Below the pieces are notes generated by a model. The model saw only the letters and a program-made list of their open reading frames with translations. It made no database searches and was not told where the DNA came from. A program made the position numbers and the translations under genes. This document shows positions 7,586 through 16,406 of a stretch of 61,207 bases of DNA, piece after piece (position 1 is the stretch's first letter; every line of letters begins with the position of its first letter). Where the stretch lies: the NCBI GenBank assembly GCA_027858835.1, contig JAQIBY010000052.1, positions 1-61,207 of the forward strand, read 5' to 3'. Source of the DNA: Bacteroidales bacterium (GTDB taxonomy: Bacteria; Bacteroidota; Bacteroidia; Bacteroidales; ML635J-15).

Positions 7586-9202
7586 ATGAAAAAATTGTTT
7601 CTGTTTCTTATTCCATTTTTTTTATTTCTAATTGGTTTGGATGCAAATGCTAGTAAGTCTTCAGATCAAGATGAAGCAAAGAAATTGCTTCGTGAAAGCA
7701 TGCAATTTTACCAAAACCAAGTCTATGACAGTGCAATATCGTATTCATTAATCGCTTTAGATTATTTCAAAGTTCAAAATAATCTTGATGAAATCATAAA
7801 GACTCATGAGAATCTTGGTGTTTTTTATGCAGATTTCAGTGATTTTGAAAATTCATTGTGGCATTTGACTGAAGCCAGAGCACTTGCAGAAAAATCAGGC
7901 AGTCATCAACGTTTAGAAAGTATTAATCTAAACTTAGGAACAACCTATGTTGAAGCTGGAATGTATGATAAAGGAATAAAATTACTCAAAAAAGCATATA
8001 CATATTTCGAAAATAATGAAACAGATAAGCTTGATTTTATTATTGCAGCCAGTACGAATATTGGTGTCGCTTATAAAAGTTTAGGGGACACTGATTCTGC
8101 CATGTATTATTATAATAAAGCAGTTGAATATGGCAAGTTAAACAAAGACAATCACCAACTTGGGGCTCCATTACTAAACATTGGAGAACTGTATTATACT
8201 CAAGGAAACAATGAAATTGCATTAAGTTATTATTCTGCAGCCTTAAAAATTTTTGAGGAAACAAACAATAAAAAGGGAGTTTGGCACAGCAAGTTTGAAA
8301 TATTTAAAACTCAATTGCAGTTTGAAAAAAGCGAGATGTTTGCAGATAGCCTAGTATTTGTTGCGAACCACTTTCGCAAGATTAATGATTTGAATTACCT
8401 AGGCAAAAGTTTATCAGCACTGCAGGTTTACTATGAAGAAAACAACAAATACAAACGTGCATTATACTTTGCAAATGAACTGATGGAAGTTAAAAATAAG
8501 ATTTCACAAGTAGAAATCATTAACAAAATCAATCAAATGGAAGTCAAGATTCGCATTGGTCAAATCAAGGCTGAAAACAAGTTACATATTGAACAAATTC
8601 GAAACAAAAATCGTCTGGTATTATTCCAATGGATTACCATCACCGGCATCTTTCTTATTCTTTTTTTAATTTTCCTTATTTTATTTAATCGAAAAAAACA
8701 TCAGAAACAACTCATAGAAAGTCACTTATCAACATCACAAATTAAACAAGAGAAACTAAAAGACGAACTATTTTTCAGGGACAAAGAGTTGGAAAACTTT
8801 GCTTTACATATTGTTCAGAAAAATGAGTTTCTTAATGATATTAAAGCAGAGCTGAAAAAACTCAAAAAAAATGCAAGTGAACAAAATGCCGAACGCATAA
8901 AATTATTATCCCTAAAAATTAGTCAATCTTTAAAAATAAATAAAGAACTCGAAGTGTTTAAAAATCGGATTGACGAAGTTAACGAAAAATTCTTTTCGGT
9001 TCTCAGTAAAAACTATCCGGATTTAACCGAAAACGAGAAACGTTTATGCGCATTATTAAAACTTAATCTATCGTCTAAAGAAATTGCCGCAATAAATGAA
9101 ATATCTGTTGGTGCAGTCACCATGGCAAGGTACCGTCTGAGAAAAAAAATCGGGATGTCACATAAATCCGATTTTGCAGATTTTTTTCGAAAACTAAACT
9201 GA
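7586..9202 (+). CDS. Membrane TPR protein with C-terminal LuxR-like HTH
   Basis: A signalling protein of about 538 residues built like many Bacteroidota membrane-bound regulators. The N-terminal signal sequence is followed by TPR repeats over about residues 30-260, presumably periplasmic. One membrane helix lies near 344-367 (WITITGIFLILFLIFLILF), then a charged coiled-coil linker of about 100 residues. The C-terminus is a LuxR/GerE-like helix-turn-helix: LTENEKRLCALLKLNLSSKE, then GAVTMARYRLRKKI. The TPR part would sense a periplasmic partner and the HTH would act on DNA in the cytoplasm. No receiver or kinase domain is present. The neighbouring T9SS and TonB-receptor genes are candidate targets; this is inference. 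Confidence 0.85.
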   Translation: MKKLFLFLIPFFLFLIGLDANASKSSDQDEAKKLLRESMQFYQNQVYDSAISYSLIALDYFKVQNNLDEIIKTHENLGVFYADFSDFENSLWHLTEARALAEKSGSHQRLESINLNLGTTYVEAGMYDKGIKLLKKAYTYFENNETDKLDFIIAASTNIGVAYKSLGDTDSAMYYYNKAVEYGKLNKDNHQLGAPLLNIGELYYTQGNNEIALSYYSAALKIFEETNNKKGVWHSKFEIFKTQLQFEKSEMFADSLVFVANHFRKINDLNYLGKSLSALQVYYEENNKYKRALYFANELMEVKNKISQVEIINKINQMEVKIRIGQIKAENKLHIEQIRNKNRLVLFQWITITGIFLILFLIFLILFNRKKHQKQLIESHLSTSQIKQEKLKDELFFRDKELENFALHIVQKNEFLNDIKAELKKLKKNASEQNAERIKLLSLKISQSLKINKELEVFKNRIDEVNEKFFSVLSKNYPDLTENEKRLCALLKLNLSSKEIAAINEISVGAVTMARYRLRKKIGMSHKSDFADFFRKLN

Positions 9203-9420
9203 TTTTGATCAAATTTGGACAAATAACACTAAACATTTCAATTGTATAGTCAAAAAAAGATCCAGCCCCTTAACATTAAAGACATTCTATCTCTGTTTTG
9301 TATAACTGATTTTTAACAAATTGGCTTACTTGTATAAGTGATGTTAGGTTGAAAAGTTGACTTTACTACCTAACATAGCATATCTTTCGTGTCGAAAACT
9401 AACAGACATATCAAAAACCA

Positions 9421-11829
9421 ATGAGAAAGGAAATGCACATGAAACCTAGTATTATATCGACATTGCTTATTGCGTGTTTTCTGATCATAACGACTGGAGT
9501 TAATGCTCAGACTATCACCATTGGAACAGGGACTAATGAAAACTCTGTGCCTATAAATCCTTATTACGGATATTCATACAGCCAGAGCATTTATGATCAA
9601 AGTGAGATTAATGTGATTGCGGATATTGATAAAATTAGCTTTTACTTTAACGGCAATAGCAGTTTCACCGACAATCCCGTAGAAATATTTCTGGGGCATA
9701 CATCAAAAAACATATTCAGCGGTGGCAGCGACTGGATAGATATAGCCAGCCTAACTCTTGTATACTCAGGTCCCGTGACAACTACCTCAACAGCAGGATG
9801 GATTGAAATTGACATCACCGATTTCACATACAACAACACAGACAACTTACTTGTGGCGGTTTGTGAAAAACAAAGTGGTTTTCACTCATCATCTGACGAC
9901 TATTACGCTACAGCATGTTCCAACGATAAATGTATATATAAAACTCAAGACAGTCCGGAGATCGATCCGGCCTCACCTCCCCTCGGTTCTGTACAGTCAT
10001 TTCGCCCAAACATTCGAATGGAGATGATTGGGTCAACACCAATGAGCTATCTAAGCGCTACTTGTACGCAAAACAATACAGAAGGAGTTTACCCGGGCAC
10101 CGCTGATGTGGAAATTATAGGAATTGAAGTGGAAACAACCGGTTCATCATCCCCACTTCAGATTGACAGTTTTGATCTAAACATGAATGGCTCCGATGAT
10201 CCATTAAACGATGTTGACAATGTGGCGATTTATTACACATCTAACGCTTCTGTCTTCAGCACAGGTAATCTGTATGGCTCAGTCGCACCATCGACGGGAA
10301 ATATTAACATTAGTGGAAATCAAACCTTAGGCAGCGGCATAAATTATTTTTGGATTGTATATAACATTGCAGCAGGTGCTACAACTGAAAATATTGTTGA
10401 TGCAGAATGTACTCAAATAAATTTCAGTGGTCCCACCACTAGTCAAACACCAACGATATCAGACCCTTTCGGCTCAACGGAGATCATCCCTGTGCCTACC
10501 GTATATCAAATGAACAATACAAATTTAAACACTTGCTATGGTGCATTTACCGACTCTGGGGGCGAATCTTCTGATTATAGCAGCAATGAAAGTTACGTAA
10601 AGACCATTTGTTCTAATGATGGTACAAACCTGCGCTTTAAGTTTACCTCATTTGACGTGCAGAATACTTGGGATCAACTTAGAATAAGGGATGGTGCAAA
10701 TGACACCTGTCTGATTATCGGGACTTATAGTACTGTAGTTCCTGATATTATTATATCTAGTGGCTCTTGCCTGACATTCGAATTTACTTCCGATGATATT
10801 ACAGAACAGCCCGGATGGTATGCTGAATTTGAATGTTTTGATTCTGGCTCGTGTGGTGCCAATCCGAATGCAAGCGATTTATGCGCTAATGCTCCCTTGC
10901 TATACAGTATGGATGGGATCTGCGGAACAACAGGCAGTTATAACGCAACCGATTTGTCAGGAACCAATCTACAGTCTGAGTTTTGCAGCGGAGTGAATTT
11001 TATTGATAACAATTCATGGTTAAAGTTTCAAGCCAGTCAGACATCTGTTGAACTTGCCATTGTTTATAATTGTAACAATTCCGGACTGGAGGCTGCGATT
11101 CTTGAAACAGCAGATTGCACTACTTTTACTCAAAAGGCCTGTTACGATCCCTTTTATAACAGTGCACCGGGTGTCTTTAAAGTAGATAATCTTGTAGTAG
11201 GCAATTTCTATTATCTTATGCTCGATCAATTCAGCGATGCGGGTTGTGCATTTCAAATCAACGGCCTATCGGGAGTTGTTCTTCCGGTTGAACTATCTTA
11301 CTTCCAAGCGAATTTTGAAAATCACGAAGTAACAATACAGTGGAAAACCTTATCTGAAAAGAACAATGCATTTTTCACTCTTGAACGTAGTGAAAATGGA
11401 ATGGACTTTCAACCTGTAAATAATCAGGAAGGTGCTGTTAACTGCAACTACACAATTCAATATGAATATATAGACATAGACATAAAACAAGATCATTATT
11501 ATTATCGCTTGAAACAAACAGATTTTGATGGAGGGTTTTCTTATTCAGGTGTGATTTATGTAGAATGTGATTCCGACAGGAATAATATCGCAAAATGCTA
11601 TCCAAATCCGGCAGCAGACATATTAAACATTGAATTTGATCTGCCGACGGAAAATACTTATAAATACGAAATCACAAATTGTATCGCACAATGTTGTCAA
11701 TCAGGCGAGCTTAATGCAGGAAAATCTGTTTTCAAAATACAACTAAATGCTAAAATAAAACCCGGGTTATATATTTTAAGCTTGACCGGAAAAAACTATG
11801 AAAAAAAGATGCGTTTAATTATTAAATAG
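9421..11829 (+). CDS. T9SS-secreted multidomain protein with a CUB domain
   Basis: An 802-residue secreted protein (or 796 from ATG 9439, which gives a tighter signal peptide MKPSIISTLLIACFLI...NAQ). The N-terminal beta domain (about 25-205, PYYGYSYSQSIYDQSEIN) is common in T9SS-exported adhesins and peptidases. Residues about 210-355 resemble the sialidase-associated repeat (VEIIGIEVETTGSSSPLQI, then NYFWIVYNI). A CUB domain follows at about 370-480 (NTWDQLRIRDGAND, LTFEFTSDD, GWYAEFEC). Cysteine-rich segments, the WKTLSEKNNAFFTLERSENG Fn3-like module and a type A sorting domain (CYPNPAADILNIEF) close it. No catalytic domain is visible; the role is probably ligand or polymer binding. A near-consensus -7 (TATCTTTC) lies upstream. 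Confidence 0.82.
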   Translation: MRKEMHMKPSIISTLLIACFLIITTGVNAQTITIGTGTNENSVPINPYYGYSYSQSIYDQSEINVIADIDKISFYFNGNSSFTDNPVEIFLGHTSKNIFSGGSDWIDIASLTLVYSGPVTTTSTAGWIEIDITDFTYNNTDNLLVAVCEKQSGFHSSSDDYYATACSNDKCIYKTQDSPEIDPASPPLGSVQSFRPNIRMEMIGSTPMSYLSATCTQNNTEGVYPGTADVEIIGIEVETTGSSSPLQIDSFDLNMNGSDDPLNDVDNVAIYYTSNASVFSTGNLYGSVAPSTGNINISGNQTLGSGINYFWIVYNIAAGATTENIVDAECTQINFSGPTTSQTPTISDPFGSTEIIPVPTVYQMNNTNLNTCYGAFTDSGGESSDYSSNESYVKTICSNDGTNLRFKFTSFDVQNTWDQLRIRDGANDTCLIIGTYSTVVPDIIISSGSCLTFEFTSDDITEQPGWYAEFECFDSGSCGANPNASDLCANAPLLYSMDGICGTTGSYNATDLSGTNLQSEFCSGVNFIDNNSWLKFQASQTSVELAIVYNCNNSGLEAAILETADCTTFTQKACYDPFYNSAPGVFKVDNLVVGNFYYLMLDQFSDAGCAFQINGLSGVVLPVELSYFQANFENHEVTIQWKTLSEKNNAFFTLERSENGMDFQPVNNQEGAVNCNYTIQYEYIDIDIKQDHYYYRLKQTDFDGGFSYSGVIYVECDSDRNNIAKCYPNPAADILNIEFDLPTENTYKYEITNCIAQCCQSGELNAGKSVFKIQLNAKIKPGLYILSLTGKNYEKKMRLIIK

Positions 11830-11944
11830 CGTAAAATATACAGAGGTAATTTTAGACAGCTTTCCACCTGTGCAGTTTTAGATTTAAATAGCTGAGCAGG
11901 TATTACAGCTTGTCGGTGTTGAAAATTGAAGAGGAAGAATTAAA

Positions 11945-14335
11945 ATGAAGTATTTGGGAATTATATGTGGACTGTGTTTATATACAATGGCAGCATTAGC
12001 ACAAACGGGGACAATTAAGGGGCGCATATTTAACGAGACAAATAATGAAAGCTTGCCGTTTGCAAATATTTATATCCAAGGAACAGAAATAAGCACCATT
12101 AGTAATGCAGAAGGAAAGTTTTGCATATCAGATGTCAAGACCGGGTTTTACCGATTAAATATTTCGTCACTGGGTTTTGAATCTGAAATCTCCACAGAAT
12201 TTCATGTAATAACCCAAAAAACCACCTATGTTGATATTGGGATGCATGAAAAATCCATGAAACTTGATGAAGTGGAAGTCAGAGCCTCAGTATTCCAAAA
12301 AAAAGAAGAAGCCCCTGTAAGTTTAAGGCGTATAGGTGTTTCTGAAATTGAAAACAGTCCTGGAGCCAATCGTGACATTGCAAAAGTTATCCAGAACCTA
12401 CCCGGCGTTGCAGCCATTCCATCTGCAAATCGCAATGATTTAATTATTCGAGGCGGCGCGAGTAATGAAGCAAGCTTCTATCTCGACGGTATTGAGATTC
12501 CAAACATCAACCACTTTGCCACACAAGGAGCGTCAGGTGGAACAAACGGGATTATCAATGCAGATTTTTTACGTGAAGTAAACTATTATTCCAGTGGGTT
12601 TCCGTCATCAAAAGCCAATGCCCTAAGTGCCGTTTTTGATTTTCGATTAAAAGATGGAAACAAAGAAAAATTAAAATACCGAGGAAGCTTGGGTGCCAGT
12701 GAGTTTGCCTTTACCGCTGATGGACCGGTCGGTAATAAAACCAGCTTCATTGCCAGCATGCGATATTCCTACCTTCAACTACTGTTTAAAAGCTTACGCC
12801 TACCATTTCTGCCTTCATTTAGCGATTGTCAACTGAAAGTAAAATCTCACATTAATGAAAAAAATCAGATCACCATCATTGGCATTGGGGCTTTGGACCA
12901 TAACCGACTGGATGCGAATATTAAAAATCCAAATGATTATCAGCGCTACCTACTGGCAAATTTACCTCAACAAAATCAATGGAACTATGCTATTGGCGGG
13001 GTATGGAAACACTTCAGGGATAATGGCTGGCAAACCATGGTACTTAGCAGAAACATGCTTTCAAATAGGGCTTATAAGTACAAAAATAATAATGAAATAA
13101 ATGGCAATCTGATTCAAGATTACAGATCGACAGAGTCAGAAAACAAATTTAGGTGGGAAAATTTCATCCAAACGAACATTGACACTGAGATAAAATACGG
13201 AATAAGTACCGGTTACGTCAAGTATTTCAACAACACATATCAAAAGGTATATATTACAAATGCAATCACTGAAATTGATTACGAAAGTGAACTGAATTTT
13301 TTAAAATATGCAGGCTTTTTTCAAGCAACAAAGAAAACATTCAATAACCGCCTTACCCTAAATCTAGCATACAGGATTTCTGGCAATTCGTATTCTTCAA
13401 TTATGCAAAATCCACTAAAACAAAGTTCCCCACAAGTTTCAGTATCATATTTATTAAATGAAAAAACATCGATAAATGCGCATATCGGCAGGTACTATCA
13501 ACTACCCCCATACACAGCACTTGGTTATAGAAACAGAAATGGCATACAAATAAATCGCAAAAATGATATAAAATACATATCTGCTGACCATTACGTAGTC
13601 GGCTGGGAATACCGACCGACAAAATCAAGCATCCTCAGCCTTGAAGGCTTCTACAAAGGGTATAATAATTATCCTTTTTCATTAAAAGACAGCATCGCAC
13701 TATCGCACAGGGCAATTGATTTCGGTCCGATAGGAGCTGAAGAAATTGTAAGTACGGCAAAAGGACGCTCTTACGGGCTGGAGCTACTTAGTCAGAATCG
13801 GTTTCGGGGGAACATCAACTTTGCTTTATCTTATACTTTTGCAATCAGCGAATTTAAAGATAAAAACGGGAATTATACTTCCACCGCCTGGGAAAACAGG
13901 CATATTTTCGTTGTTACTGCAACAAAACAATTTGAAAACAATTGGTATTTTGGACTAAAATGGCGCTTTGCCGGAGGGTTGCCCTATACAGATTACGACC
14001 TTTACACTAGTAGTTTTCAGGCAGCATGGGATTTACAGAATCAGCCATACCTGAATTATGATCGGTTGTCTAACAAACGATTTAACCCCTTTCACAGGCT
14101 CGATATTCGGCTTGACAAAAGCTTTGACCTTAAAAAATCAAATCTAAAACTTTATCTTGACATTCAGAATGTATATAATTTCAAAGCTGATGCTCGCGAT
14201 GTCTACACAAACCTGGATAGCAATGGAGAACCGCTCATTAACCCGGAAAATCCAAACCGTTATTTACTAAGAAAAATTCGCAGCAATGGCAGCGGAACCA
14301 TCCTGCCAACGATAGGTGTAATCTTTGATTTTTAG
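11945..14335 (+). CDS. TonB-dependent outer-membrane receptor with CarboxypepD_reg-like domain
   Basis: A 796-residue outer-membrane transporter. The signal peptide (MKYLGIICGLCLY...LAQ) precedes a carboxypeptidase-regulatory-like domain (about 23-105: GTIKGRIFNETNNESLPFAN). The plug domain (about 115-230) has IAKVIQNLPGVAAI, LIIRGGASNEASFYLDGIEI and NHF. A 22-strand-type beta-barrel ends in the aromatic IGVIFDF. TonB boxes are not obvious. No SusD partner lies next to it, so it is more like a siderophore, cobalamin or peptide receptor than a SusC glycan importer; the substrate cannot be read. A purine-rich GAGGAAGA stretch is about 8 bp before the ATG, one of the few ribosome-binding-like sites here. 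The gene ends 70 bp before the left copy of the 34-bp repeat. Confidence 0.92.
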   Translation: MKYLGIICGLCLYTMAALAQTGTIKGRIFNETNNESLPFANIYIQGTEISTISNAEGKFCISDVKTGFYRLNISSLGFESEISTEFHVITQKTTYVDIGMHEKSMKLDEVEVRASVFQKKEEAPVSLRRIGVSEIENSPGANRDIAKVIQNLPGVAAIPSANRNDLIIRGGASNEASFYLDGIEIPNINHFATQGASGGTNGIINADFLREVNYYSSGFPSSKANALSAVFDFRLKDGNKEKLKYRGSLGASEFAFTADGPVGNKTSFIASMRYSYLQLLFKSLRLPFLPSFSDCQLKVKSHINEKNQITIIGIGALDHNRLDANIKNPNDYQRYLLANLPQQNQWNYAIGGVWKHFRDNGWQTMVLSRNMLSNRAYKYKNNNEINGNLIQDYRSTESENKFRWENFIQTNIDTEIKYGISTGYVKYFNNTYQKVYITNAITEIDYESELNFLKYAGFFQATKKTFNNRLTLNLAYRISGNSYSSIMQNPLKQSSPQVSVSYLLNEKTSINAHIGRYYQLPPYTALGYRNRNGIQINRKNDIKYISADHYVVGWEYRPTKSSILSLEGFYKGYNNYPFSLKDSIALSHRAIDFGPIGAEEIVSTAKGRSYGLELLSQNRFRGNINFALSYTFAISEFKDKNGNYTSTAWENRHIFVVTATKQFENNWYFGLKWRFAGGLPYTDYDLYTSSFQAAWDLQNQPYLNYDRLSNKRFNPFHRLDIRLDKSFDLKKSNLKLYLDIQNVYNFKADARDVYTNLDSNGEPLINPENPNRYLLRKIRSNGSGTILPTIGVIFDF

Positions 14336-14405
14336 TATGAGCTCGCCGCTTGAAACGACTTTTCTATAGGCCCGTTGGAAACAGACCCCTCAATTCGGGT
14401 CACTA

Positions 14406-14439
14406 AAAAGTAGCAGAAACCCTGTTCAAAAACCAAAAA
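14406..14439. repeat. 34-bp direct repeat, left copy
   Basis: Identical to 20741-20774; the core is GCAGAAACCCTGTTCAAA. Similarity continues for about 17 more bases on the 3' side with scattered differences. The two copies bracket the accessory block (KilA-N, HNH, HNH, UvrD, two OMPs). It could be an attachment or recombination scar, or simply two copies of a dispersed intergenic repeat. Confidence 0.85.
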
Positions 14440-15312
14440 ACCTAAAGAACCAAAAGTTGTTGTGAAGAATTGGATGCGTACGCGTTCTACAATTGAATTT
14501 TTGGTTATTTGGGAACAATTAAGCAAGCCTGATTTTAATTACCCCGAATTCGGGGTAATTGAAAATGAAGCTGGCACAAATCGTTTTATAATGTCTGTGG
14601 GACAATGGTTTGAACGTACAAATGCAAGTGGTTTGATGGTGAAAGCTGGTAGATATGGTGGAACCTATGCCCATAAAGATATTGCGTTCAATTTTGCTAT
14701 GTGGTTAAGTCCTGAATTTCAGATTTACCTTGTGAACGAATTTCAACGACTTAAAGAAGCTGAAAATAATAAGTTGCAATTGGAATGGAATCTTTCACGT
14801 ACACTATCAAAAGTGAATTACCACATCCACACCAATGCAATCAAAGAAAATTTAATTCCGGAAGAATTGAGCAAAAAAGAGCAAGCTTTTGTTTATGCAA
14901 CTGAGGCTGATATTTTAAACATGGCTTTGTATAACACCGATTGTGAATCAAAATTGCCGGTACAATTCATTTCATTTCTTGTATCAGCTTTGATTCTACA
15001 TCGGCATTAACCTTCCGAAATAATTTGGAACAGCGATTGATAGTTTCAAAATTTGTTTGTCAATCATTTGGAAACAATTGGTTTAACACAACTGCAGCTC
15101 AATGGCGAGCTGAAAACCCTGACAAAAAAGGCAATATACGTGATTATGCCAGCTTGGAACAATTGGTTGTCTTATCAAACTTAGAAAGTATGAATTCTGA
15201 ATTGATAAAATCAGGTTTGGAAGCACAAGAACGATTAATGCGATTAAACAAAATGGCAATCTCACAAATGACTGTTTTAATTGCAAATGAAAAACTGAAA
15301 AAACTCAAATAA
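14414..15312 (+). pseudogene. KilA-N domain protein, 5'-truncated and interrupted
   Basis: Coding for a KilA-N protein, a DNA-binding family common in phages and mobile elements. From 14441 it matches the family: KNWMRTRSTIEFLVIWEQL, then AGRYGGTYAHKDIAFNFAMW, LSPEFQIYLVNEFQRLKE, EADILNMAL. The frame is then broken and resumes with TAAQWRAENPDKKGNIRDYA, LVVLSNLES and AISQMTVL. The break is a 152-bp insertion (14938-15089) flanked by TAACAC repeats; removing it restores LNMALYNTTAAQWRAENP exactly. About 30-40 N-terminal residues and a proper start are also missing, cut off at the 34-bp repeat. An inactive relic, although the GTG at 14462 could still yield a 182-residue fragment. Confidence 0.8.
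14938..15089. mobile_element. Candidate 152-bp insertion in the KilA-N gene
   Basis: TAACAC occurs at 14932-14937 and again at 15084-15089. Deleting everything between, plus one copy, restores the KilA-N frame and the expected family peptide. The ends show weak inverted similarity (ACCGATTGT at 14936, ACAATTGGT at 15074; 8 of 9 bases pair). It is too short to code for a transposase, so it would be a MITE-like element or another small insertion. Its family is unknown. Confidence 0.55.
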
Positions 15313-15364
15313 AAGAAAACCCAATTCGCCCACCGTATTAAGATTGCAACCATTCACAAAGCCG

Positions 15365-16324
15365 CTACTCCATTCCCGCCCATTGCCGATGATAGGCTAA
15401 ACTTTTGGGGGATGGGTGAAAATGTGGGTTGGTGGGGAGGTGGATGAATTTACCACGATACTGATTAAAGGAAAAATCAGCACTTTCATCTTTTAATTGA
15501 GGATGTAAAATGACACGATAATCATTCGTTAGAGAAAGTAAGCCTTTATCAAAGGCACGATGGAAAGTTGGTGATAATGCAATCCCATTGCGCACAGAAT
15601 CATTATAACTCTCTGCAAAAGGAATGATGTGACAAGCATCAACTAAAGGCCTGTTTTTCTGATCTTTTACCTGCAAACCACAAATCGCACAACGCCCTTC
15701 GTAAATTTCAGTAATTGCTTTTCGAAATATAGAGCTTCGTATAATCACATATTCTTCTCTTTCCTCTGTATGTTTTGCTTCTATATGTCGTTTTACTTTT
15801 CGCACATAGTTTTGTTCTGGTTCATAAAGGATTTCCGATTTAACTTCTGTTGAATATGAGTGGTTCTCCTTGAATTGAGCTTCTTTCCCGAAATACACTT
15901 TTAACATGGCTTGTTTTAATGCTTCACGTTTTGTTGAATCCATTAAAATTGCATAAAGTTCATCAGATAGTCGAGCGCAGAAAACAGTTTCCGTCAATGC
16001 TTTAAAACTCTTTATGGATTTACTTTTTGTTGTCGGAATTTCCCTTCCGGGATAAGTAATTAACCGCCAAAATCGCCCCTTTTCATTTTTCAAATGAAAA
16101 AACGGCAACGAAAAATTCGCGACATGACCAGTATGCACATAAGCAGCCCAAATATCGTGAAAACGCACAAACAATTCATCCGTAATTTCAACTGCCGGAG
16201 TGTTAATTTCACCCTGTTCAAAACTCTCTAGAACAGCAAGCAACAAAACCGGCTTATGCGGCGCAGGACCGTACTTTGTTGTACCACGCTTGAGGGAAAG
16301 GATGTTGGAGTTGAGGTTGGACAT
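15365..16324 (-). CDS. HNH endonuclease with N-terminal SBD-like domain
   Basis: A 319-residue putative restriction endonuclease. The C-terminal HNH (beta-beta-alpha-metal) domain is complete: C212/C215 in RCAICGLQV, H232 in DACHIIPF, N246 in VRNGIAL, and H255 in SPTFHRAFDKGLL. The N-terminal segment (residues 20-90: HKPVLLLAVLE, FSLPFFHLKN, GRFWRLI) resembles the sulfur-binding-type domain of HNH enzymes that cut modified, for example phosphorothioated, DNA. This suggests a type IV (modification-dependent) nuclease. It is transcribed divergently from a second HNH gene 82 bp away and next to a helicase-nuclease, inside a repeat-bracketed block. No methylase partner is present, which also fits a modification-dependent enzyme. 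The target is unknown. Confidence 0.82.
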   Translation of the reverse strand: MSNLNSNILSLKRGTTKYGPAPHKPVLLLAVLESFEQGEINTPAVEITDELFVRFHDIWAAYVHTGHVANFSLPFFHLKNEKGRFWRLITYPGREIPTTKSKSIKSFKALTETVFCARLSDELYAILMDSTKREALKQAMLKVYFGKEAQFKENHSYSTEVKSEILYEPEQNYVRKVKRHIEAKHTEEREEYVIIRSSIFRKAITEIYEGRCAICGLQVKDQKNRPLVDACHIIPFAESYNDSVRNGIALSPTFHRAFDKGLLSLTNDYRVILHPQLKDESADFSFNQYRGKFIHLPTNPHFHPSPKSLAYHRQWAGME

Positions 16325-16406
16325 GGAAACAAAGATAGAAAACAGTTTTCCAAATTTTTAATATTCTCATAAGAATTACTAACTTTATCATAGAAATTTT
16401 TGCAAC

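Noticed and set aside
11945-14335. SusC-type glycan importer / PUL
   Set aside because: No SusD gene and no glycoside hydrolases are near it; the receptor is under 800 residues, shorter than typical SusC.
14332-14526. 64-codon minus-strand frame containing the left 34-bp repeat
   Set aside because: It runs antisense to the KilA-N relic and over the repeat; the peptide looks like a translated repeat, not a protein.
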